In this document: piece after piece, positions 51,974-60,507 of the stretch
Numbering within the stretch: position 1 is the stretch's first letter
How the letters are laid out: each line of letters opens with the position of its first letter
DNA from: Siphonodentalium dalli
Lineage: Eukaryota > Mollusca > Scaphopoda > Gadilida > Siphonodentaliidae
Assembly (NCBI GenBank): GCA_032622095.1
Contig: CP136065.1
Location: 98,957,343 to 99,021,342, forward strand
DNA length: 64,000 nucleotides
Direction: 5' to 3'
Program-made: the position numbers and the translations under genes
Notes under the pieces: generated by a model
What the model saw: the letters and a program-made list of their open reading frames with translations, nothing else
Databases searched by the model: none
What the model was told of the DNA's origin: nothing

Positions 51974-53000
51974 GTGCAGCCATTCTCACATTTAACGGGA
52001 AGCTGTATACTTCACCATAATTATCAAAGCCAATTACAACTTATTGGTGAGAGTTATCCCTTCAACTATACTAACTCGATACCTCGTACTAACTGTTATC
52101 GTTCTGGGGATTTGAGTGAATACACGATGACCCAACACAGGGAAACGCTGCAGAAGATGGCAGATAGAACCGAACCCATAGCGTATCCCATCAATCAGTT
52201 GAATCAACTGCAGGAATTCCTCTTAGCTGTCAACGACAAAAGATACGTACAGAATAATAATGTCCGAGTTAGTGCAGGATTTGAATCTGGACCAGCAGAA
52301 TAGTAAGACTTCCTATAAAAATCATAAGACGTCTGACGAGACGCCTGATCAGAAACATAACACGGCCGATAACACGCCTGACAAGGCGCCTGATCAGAAA
52401 CATAACACGTCCGATAACACGCCTGACAAGACGCCTGATCAGAAACATAACACGACCGATAACACGCCTTACATGACGCCTGATCAGAACCATAACACAC
52501 CCGATAACACGCCTGACAAGACGCCTGATCAGAACCATAACACGCCCGATAACACGCCTGACAAGACGCCTCACCAGAAACATGACACGTCCGATAACAC
52601 GAATGACAAGACGCCTCACCAGAAACATGACACGTCCGATAACACGCCTGGCAAGAAAATGTAACACATCTGAAAACACACCTCATAATAATTGTAAGAC
52701 ACACGAAAAGAAATGTTCTTATTGGAGAAAATGTTGGCTATGCACAACGATTAAAACATCTGAAATTAGTATCGTTAGCAAAGTCGGAAAATCGTTTCAA
52801 CTCATAATACATAAAAATCCATGTGATGTCGTCAATATATGCTATGGAATATATACGAATCAGAAATGCACAGGAAAGCTGTATATTGGTCAAACGGACG
52901 AGACATTGAGAGATAGAATGAATGCACAATGAAGCAGAGGTTCGAAACTCGATTTTGATCAATGTTTCAATTCCGAAAACCACATTGAATGTGGACATCA
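51974..53000 (+). pseudogene. GIY-YIG endonuclease relic fused to a repeat-rich linker
   Basis: Three overlapping frames appear to be one broken coding region. 51,974-52,303 is of unknown nature. 52,260-52,664 holds seven 15-residue repeats (HNTSDNTPDKTPDQK type). A one-base shift near 52,658 then leads into CNTSENTPHNNCKTHEK (a decayed eighth repeat), a cysteine cluster (CSYWRKCWLC), a linker, and ICYGIYTNQKCTGKLYIGQT followed by LRDRMNAQ, where a TGA falls. GIY-x-x-x-x-x-C and YIGQT-x-x-x-LR-x-R are the diagnostic GIY-YIG nuclease motifs; the cysteine cluster before them is typical of Penelope-like elements. After the stop, ENHIECGHQSPCLN could be more of the domain. No reverse transcriptase was found upstream, so the element type is inferred. 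Confidence 0.72.
52314..52710. repeat. 45-bp coding minisatellite
   Basis: Seven good units and one or two decayed ones, each containing CATAACACG, CCGATAACACGCCTGACAAG and ACGCCTGATCAGAA. Because 45 is a multiple of three, the array is open in frames on both strands, giving also Cys-rich (CYRTCYVSDQASCQA) minus frames. The plus frame is preferred because it continues into the GIY-YIG domain. Confidence 0.85.
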
Positions 53001-54950
53001 ATCACCGTGTCTGAACTAATCAAGGGTGATGTGTCGAATGATATCATACGGAAAGAAATTGAGCGTCGCGTGACGAAATGGACGCTAGCACATGTGGTTT
53101 CAATGATTCTAAAGAGCAAAGGAAGGAAACGTTCACAGACTTCCGCAGAAGGGAGATTAACCATACGAAAAAATTATCGGAGACATGGTTGTCAACGTAA
53201 ATCCTGCATATGGTCGATTCATGGGCGTAGCTGATACACCAAACGTTGACGATGACCAAACAGAATAGCTGAACCCTTTCCGAGATTTCCAGATCCGACG
53301 TGGGGTCAAGAGACAGCTTTTTCCGCATTGAAAACATCGATAAAGATAGATGATGACGTCTCATCATATGAATCATCATCTGAATAGAATGGTCAGCAGA
53401 CTAATAAAGATAAGATTGTAATTGCGCGCATGCGTTAATGGTACGGATGGCCTTCGTTATAGGTTATACATAGACCTTTGTATATCGCATACTTTTTACG
53501 CACTGTACTGTAACAATATTTGGCTTTTGTTTACATAACACAGCGTACGAATTTGTCAATTACTATTTACGTGATGTTTATGATCGGTATAAGAACACAA
53601 TCAGTCTTTATTTTAATATTCTTTCAGTTTATACCATCCGTATATTTAATGTGCGTGACATTGGTACGATATAATTTGTTTACGTACAACATTAATTTCA
53701 TATCTCTATCATTCAATAACAAGGAAAAATTAAACGAGGTATAGACAACTAATGGACTATATATGGATCCCGGATTTTGTTTTGGTGTTGTTTCGCCCTA
53801 CACCGGTAATAAATCTCTGAGAGGTAAACTCACTTTATTTACAGCCGTGACATCGATTGATTGGGTATAAACATCATGGTACAAAACTATGACACAATGG
53901 TTGAGGTGCATAAGTTGAAGTTAGTGACACCCTGTTTGCGTAGGAATGCATCCCCGATGTGGTGTGTGATCCTGGTTTTACTAGCGTGGCCGTATCACAT
54001 AAGGCACCAAATGTACGACCTGCTATCAGAGCTATCGTTCCCGGTAGTGCTACTCGTGTAAATTTAGCTTTAAAATGGAATGTTACATCTTAAATTACGC
54101 TAAAAGGCAACAGCTATTAATTTAATGCAAGAAGTAGTTCATTGGACATGATATATATTAATTTTTGGCATAGCTTTTGACTGTGCCTGTAAGGATTTCC
54201 AAGAGTGAGTTTGTGGACCAAGACTTCTATTAACGCGAAGTATACGCTGACTCTGGGCATTCGCTTGTGTTTACAACCTGGATATCTCTGTATACATTAT
54301 AAGCTGGATAGCACGGAACTACGGATTCATTGACTAGCTGGATTACCAGATCGATATGAGTATGGGCTTTTGACTTAACTTTTTGAGCTGTAAGCAACAC
54401 ATTTTTTCGACAGTTCAAATAATCGTACTTGTGACGACATATATGTGCATTGTAATTTTTCGCTTACATCATCAAATGCGCCCAAATTTACAGTGGACCG
54501 ATCACGTGTTGAATTAGCATTGTTAGTGTTGTACAGTGAAATTAAGCCGTGCGTAGAAAGTGAGCTCATTTGCTTAGAGAAGCAAGCTCGCGGGCAATTG
54601 TTGACTTGTTCACAGTGTTATTTATACACAAGCGACCGCGAAAGTTAAAGCAGCTATTAATTCGCAGTATGGGTGAGAATGTTCTTGTCCACAACCTATC
54701 AGATGAACTATCAGTAGTTCACGATATGATAATGTCATTTTTGAGGTCACATAGTATAGCGAACCAATCAGCGGTGTGTGACTGGGGACTTCATGGATCA
54801 ATCGTCACCGGTACAACTCAGCTGATTAGTCAATCGTTAGAAGTGATTCACGATAATCAAGTGTCTTCCCAAATCGTGATTTTGAGTCGAGGACAAGCAT
54901 TGGTTCGCACTTAAGCAGATTTGAATATTCGTAGTGCCACCTGAGGTAAC
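53000..54950. other. transposon-derived DNA, genes not resolved
   Basis: Between the GIY-YIG relic and the LINE ORF1 remains. It contains the second direct repeat (53,690-53,925) and a TTAATGGTACGGATGGCC start at 53,434 resembling the AGGCACGG MITE terminus. The short frames at 54,445-54,914 may be a decayed 5' part of the LINE, but no motif proves it. Confidence 0.4.
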
Positions 54951-54959
54951 AGTTGATAG

Positions 54960-55790
54960 TGCAGGCTTTTATCCAGCACCACTGACAAGTCAACCACATT
55001 GGGGTCCCGTGAATAAAATGGACATCGCATCTACACCAGCACCCCATTCTTATGGTGGGGTGATCCTCTTGCTGGGTTGATGCAGTGTTGGACATTATTC
55101 GTGCCAATCTTGGGAAACTGAATATGATCGATCATGACATTTCGAGCATGAAACAAACAATGGCGAACAGGAAAGCAGATGTTCATCATAATACATTTAG
55201 GTTTGGTTCTGCAGATGTCGGCGTTCACGCAACTAAACATGAATATAAGAGGAAATGCACGGAGATTGATTAATGGAACGCTATCATGAAACAGAAAATG
55301 AGAGAACTAATTCTAACCTTAGAGGCACGATAAGGGATCTTAAATATCGATCAATGAGAGACAAGCTGTTGTTTTACAATATACCCGCATCAACCGACGA
55401 GAGAGCGGTATTTATATCATTTTGAATTTCTGTGTTGACAAGCACGATATACAGGACGCTAATCACCGTTTACAGATTGATCGCGCACACCGTGTCGGCA
55501 AGATAATGCTTCCACGCGACATTTAATCCTAGGCCAATCATAGCAAAATTTAATTTCTACTAGTATAGAGATAACATCTTCAGGAGGAAGTCCACATTAG
55601 CAGAATCGTCGTATGGAATCTCCGAGCAATTACCAACAGAGATGCTTAAAAATGCGGAAAGACTTACCACATGCATATAAATACGCTAAAAGAGATAAAC
55701 TGTATAAAAGAGCTGTTCTATTCAATGATAAATTGTTCGTCGACATAGTTGACTACAGAAAATGGGGACACGCGGAGGGATAGGCTAAGA
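54960..55790 (+). pseudogene. LINE ORF1 relic (coiled coil and RRM-like domain)
   Basis: After VLDIIRANLGKL (coiled-coil-like), several frame changes separate RDKLLFYNIPASTDER, HDIQDANHRLQIDRAHRVGK, PRPIIAKFNFY and a C-terminal piece with KRAVLFNDKLFVD. The HRVG and PRPII-x-KF motifs line up with HRLG and PRGII-x-QF of the intact ORF1-type protein at 5.8-6.7 kb, so both belong to one broad ORF1 class. At least four frameshifts or stops make this copy dead. It directly precedes the ORF2 relic, as expected for a LINE. Confidence 0.75.
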
Positions 55791-55794
55791 TGTA

Positions 55795-57060
55795 TATCGT
55801 AGGACATAAATGGTGGTTTTGTAACAAGATTAAAGATTTCGACTTCTTGAATTATTTCATGGTCACACCGGAACTGTTCTTAGCCGGAATGAGTCTTTAA
55901 ATAGCGTGGTTTAGTAGTGTTAACTAGATCATGTCTTTCTCCGTTCGTTCAGATTGTGAGTGAATCAGACGTTGGTTACATTTGTTGTATATTTGACAAA
56001 TCCCACTTAAGTTTGTCACAACATTTAATTATGTGTCACATATATATTTCCCCTCCCTGGAAATTCGTTTTCTACCAGAGAGTAGAAGTAGACATTAATG
56101 AGTCATAGTTTTTTTTTAATGAAGAAAACTATAATTATGTTCTGTGGATAGCAGAACAGGCCCATTGAATTGCTTTTTTTAAAAGTAATGTTCATATACC
56201 AGATGCAGATTTGTTGTCAAAAAGGTGTAATTGGGACACTTTTGTGAATAATTATGGAAACAAATTGATCCGAACATGTATTGACACTGGCTTACAAATA
56301 TTGAATGGAAGAGTAAATAATGGAGTGGGGTCCAACTGTACTTTTTTATGGATGTACCTAATGGATGTAATGTGAATAATTATTGTTTATCAATGTATAT
56401 ATATTTCAAATATGTTTATGATTTCCAGGTTGTTTGTCCTAATGAATTTTCTGATCACTCTCCAATAGCATTTACATTGGATAATATATTGTTATCTAAT
56501 AATATGAATACAACATCACCCATTAATGATATCGATATGTGTGCTCATAATCTTTTGAGTTGGGATGAAAATAAAAAAAAGGCTGAAATTTTGTTAGCTG
56601 CTCTTAAAGATAATGCAGAAGTGTTTGAAGGCATACTTAAGTCTTTTGATGAGAATTTTTCCGAGGTTAGTTTTAACAGCGAATAAATTGCCGATTGACG
56701 CACAAATACATTCATTTGATACGATATTTCTACCATTACTTATCTACGGGTAAGAAATATGGGGAGGTGGGAATAATACTTTAGTGGAAAGGCTCCAGCT
56801 TGAATTCTGTAAAGTATTATTAAATCTTAAAACTTCAACTCACAATTATATCGTCTATGGAGAACTTGGCAGATATCCAATACGAACAGATACACAAATC
56901 CGCATGTTAAATTTTGGGCCAAGTTGGTGTATAAACAGGGACGTACCCTCTGTCACAAGATGTATAGACTTACAACCGACAAGAAGAATCTTTCTTTGAG
57001 TCTGAGTGTTTGACTTCTCTGCGCCATTAACTGATGGATTGAGGACAAATAAATTTAAGG
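55795..57060 (+). pseudogene. LINE ORF2 relic: endonuclease end joined to reverse transcriptase C-terminus
   Basis: At 56,200-56,320, KRCNWDTFVNNYGNKLIRTC and ILNGRV, and at 56,370-56,490, KYVYDFQVVCPNEFSDHSPI, belong to the C-terminal part of an APE-type (EEP) endonuclease; SDH is its last catalytic motif. This frame stops at 56,686. Immediately after, KLPIDAQIHSFDTIFLPLL, then EIWGGG, VERLQLEFCKVLLNLK, NYIVYGELGRYPIRTD and, after a shift, FWAKLVYKQGR are the C-terminal part of a LINE reverse transcriptase ORF. The whole catalytic reverse transcriptase (palm with YxDD) is absent between the two. The 3' end of the element is not defined; it may reach about 57,600. Confidence 0.8.
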
Positions 57061-58540
57061 GTCAGACGCACGTTTTTCTGGTATTTCAAAATGGATTTTC
57101 TCAAAATCTGTCTGGGATTTCTTTGTGAAGTGTGGTATAATCGATTATTGTGACACAATATTTAAGAACCATTGACCCGTTGAAATTATAACCTCATTTA
57201 CTTTACTGTTATGTCATGAAAATATTTAAAATTCCACTGTTTTCCGGACAAGAATATCTGAAGATCGTGAGAGCAATCTTGTTTGTTCTCGATTTGTGAA
57301 ATTTGATGATTATTTCAACTAGAAATGCAACTAATATTTATCTATATTTGATAACGCTATTTTGGCGATTGTGGTGTTGTGTGAAATTATAAATTATTCT
57401 AGCAGTTCTTGGTAGCTAAAGGGACAAAATATGTTCAACCTCTCTAATGAATTATAATCCATTGTTTTTATCATTGTTTAATAATCGCTCAGATTCTGTA
57501 TACAATGAAGATTTTTTGCCACATAGATCCAAAGAAACGTTGCCGTTTTTGGCTGGATATATTCAAAACGTGCGTCTCCCCTTTATTGATAATTTGTTGA
57601 GCGGATTGTATTCAGCGGTCTGCTAACGAGTATTCAAACAAAGCATCCTGTTTTTACAAAAAATCCGCACATTATCTGCTTATAAAGAACTTATTTTAGG
57701 TAGGTAATCTGCTTACAATTGCCCCATTTTGAGTCGATAATGTGACGAAAATGAGAACTTTTTGTCACATATATTCACTCATAAAGAAGCGATTCTAAGC
57801 AGAATATGTGCGGACAATGACTCAAATATGCCAACCCTCGACTATCCAGGTGTACGCACTGTGGCCCGCGCCATAAAACGAAACAACGGTTATGACTCCA
57901 TTATCTGCCTACATGTATTTCAGAATCAAATAATCACACTATTCACATATTTCACATTATATATCCATTATGTACGTATTTGCTCGAGGATATGTTGAAC
58001 AAAGACAAATCAGGTTATCTGTTTCGAAGTCAGTCAACACGTTGATTAAAATTTCTAAGTATAATAACTAAATTTACAGCACTTTGAATCGATCATGGTA
58101 TTCATTTCGAGATGTTTAATCTACGCTACGCCATTATTTATTTATCTGGAACGGCAAGATGATGAGACATGAGATGGCCGTTAGGTATATCAGAACTTCA
58201 TAAATTAATCAGCTCATTAAAGAGCAAATATTTCGAAGACGATATTTAAAATTAATATATTAATATATTTAATTTAATAGACACCACAGATAATCTCGAG
58301 ATGAACAATATGAATCCAGTTACATCACATAGTAATTTCAAATCTGCCAACAGACCGTTTAAAAGTCATTAATATCCCGATGTTTCCAATTGGGCCGCTG
58401 ACATGCACTTGACCCAGACAGTTAACAGGATGCAGTTGGTAGCAACATGGTATTGGTAATATTCAATTTTATAGACTCAGATAGCCGATACTTTAAACCT
58501 TTCATGACGGGAGCTGCATTGGTGCAGCATTAAAGATCCT
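57060..58540. other. LINE 3' region and intergenic DNA
   Basis: A further reading like LRTNKFKGQTHVF at about 57,040-57,080 suggests the element continues. A copy of the AATATGAACCTATTTG family is at 57,855-57,995. The rest was not recognised. Confidence 0.4.
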
Positions 58541-58547
58541 GTGCATT

Positions 58548-58876
58548 CTGTTAGATTAGAAATTTCAGAGTATGTCTTCGATTAACCCTTCCATGACTGG
58601 AGCTTCCTGAAATTTTACGAACACCCTGTGCCAATGCATACTCTTATGTATATGCTATTCTTCCATAAGGATCCTCGCATATGTAAGATAATGCGCTGAC
58701 TTACAAGGTCAAGGTACATATTTTACCAATGCATTATCTTATATATGCGATGCTCCCTCTGGGAGAATAGCATATACATAAGAGTATACATTGGCACAGG
58801 GTTTTCGCATAATTTCAGGAAGCTCCAGCCATGGAAGAGTTAATCGAAGAGATACTCTGAATTTCCTAAATTAGCG
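58548..58876. mobile_element. TTAA-type MITE (58,586-58,839) inside a longer palindrome
   Basis: TTAA (58,582-58,585) is followed by CCCTTCCATGACTGGAGCTT, and the right end reads AAGCTCCAGCCATGGAAGAG followed by TTAA (58,840-58,843). Two copies of the recurrent hairpin module lie inside, separated by TTACAAGGTCAAGGTACA. The symmetry continues outside the TTAA sites: AAATTTCAGAGTATGTCTTCG on the left pairs with CGAAGAGATACTCTGAATTT on the right. Either the true element is longer than the TTAA unit, or the TTAA element inserted into an older palindrome. Confidence 0.75.
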
Positions 58877-59500
58877 AATTTGTTAAAAAAATATAGGAAA
58901 TTTCCAGGCAAATTTACCAGCAGTGAACGAACCTTAACAATGCATTGATTCATATACAGATATGTTGAGTTAGATAATACCTGCAAATTTATTCTCGTAT
59001 GCAATGCAGAACTCTTATAACCAATGTTCGCGCTGCCACTTGCCAAATGCAAAAATAATTTACATTTGGCCTTTAAAATAACATTTGGTAAATGTTTATA
59101 CATTTCCTGTTTTGCATGGTGGTGGTGTTTACATAGCTAATCCTCACTATCTCGAGGGTTGCCCTCTCGATGAAGCAGCAATTTTCTTGTTCGGTAATTG
59201 GATTATTTTTCTATGATATAAAAGAGATACAATAACTTTTTTAAATTGATGGGTGCCGCTGTCTGCTGCGTTGGCACGCATCCCATAGACAGCTGTGAAA
59301 ACCAAAATGTGAGTATGTAAAGAGGAATATACTCCCCATCTGATACAAATGCTCTTCAGCGGCATTACAATACCAACATAGGTTGTATGCTGGCGGCCAG
59401 CCCTTTCAAATCCCCCGCGTTTCAATCCCAACCTCCTAATTCCGCGCTCCGCGTGTATAATGTTTCGCTGTTTCTTGTTATACAGTGGGCGCATGTGCGT

Positions 59501-59506
59501 TTTATT
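59501..59506 (-). promoter_or_regulatory. possible polyadenylation signal of the EF-hand LRR gene
   Basis: An AATAAA on the minus strand lies about 0.5 kb past the stop codon at 60,012. It is the first clean match I saw. The 3' UTR length is a guess. Confidence 0.25.
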
Positions 59507-60011
59507 TATAGAATGGGAATTTTTGGAAGGATTAAAAGTCGAACTGCGACCCGGAGGCCGAATCTGGTAAAAGGTGTAGTTGGGAATTTCAATTGTTATT
59601 CGGATGCCAATAAGTGCAAGGCGATTAATTCTATGAGTTGTTCATTCGTGAAACCAATATATTTTATATTCTATAATTACAATCATGGGTATATAATATA
59701 TTATCTTGAGCGCGTTACCATTTTTGACTATGGTTTTCTTGTAATTTAATAATTGATTGTTTCCAGATCGCTAACACTGTATGCACGCATCAACACCAGA
59801 GCGAAAGAACACTCCAGCGAGTCGATGAAGATAACACAAGTCGACAAACAGCGACTGTTACAACATAGGACTCGATATTGCAGAAACCGATATCGTTTGG
59901 TCAATTCTAAACGAATTTGGCCAAAATTATTTTCATTTGCCAAAATAATTTGTAAAATAAAATCTCTGACCAGCGCGAGCCCTGTTTATAACTCTAACGC
60001 AACAAATAAAT

Positions 60012-60507
60012 TCATTCATGTATCGGTGTGTAGTTGCTGCTACGAGATATCCTTCGTGTCCCGTTCGGTTGCCTCGGCGACAGACTCTCTTCACCAATAC
60101 TACTTTTTCTACCCGATGCACTGTCACTTGTCACACTCCTTCTCCTCTGAGAAAAGGTATCTTTACTTGAACTATTCTTTCTTGAAGGCAAGGTACCAAC
60201 AACACTCATCTTTCGCGACGCAGTATTGTCTTTGCCAACGCTAAGCTTGCTGGCTGGCAATCCGAGACTGACCACACTCATTTTTCTGGGCGAAGGAACT
60301 GGTGTTGATGCTTCGTTTTTCATGGCGAATTGCTTCTCTCTCTTATTTTTTGCAGCTTCTACCAAATCCTTTGATCTCTTGTTTAACAGTGCCTGAATAG
60401 TCTTGCGCATTGCAATCAACCCTTCGTCTTGATTTCCCCTAACCTTCGCTTTCACGATCCTCTGTGTAACTCTCCGGACGACAATTCGCTGCATCAGGAG
60501 GAATTCC
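60012..60507 (-). CDS. EF-hand LRR gene terminal exon
   Basis: This exon completes the Glu at position 12-minus-one of EF loop 2 and encodes EEFLLMQRIV onward to the stop. The acceptor is ATCCACAG. The tail is low-complexity Ser/Arg/Lys after residue 170, with the doubled phrase RKMSVV. Confidence 0.85.

Larger units (their letters stand above)
50205..53925. repeat. pair of about 230-bp direct repeats (50,205-50,450 and 53,690-53,925)
   Basis: Both copies read CATCTCTATC near the start, then AACGAGG, CTAATGGACTATA, GCCCTACACCGGTAAT, AATCTCTGAGAGG and later GGTGCATAAGTTG. They bracket the GIY-YIG relic 3.3 kb apart in the same orientation. They could be element termini (pseudo-LTR-like) or just two copies of a dispersed repeat. 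Confidence 0.6.

Noticed and set aside
52204-52704. Cys-rich minus-strand frame of 166 residues
   Set aside because: It is the antisense of the 45-bp minisatellite; the plus frame continues into a GIY-YIG domain and explains the region better.
59753-60244. 163-residue plus-strand frame overlapping the terminal EF-hand-gene exon
   Set aside because: It is partly antisense to a well-supported exon, with no motif of its own.
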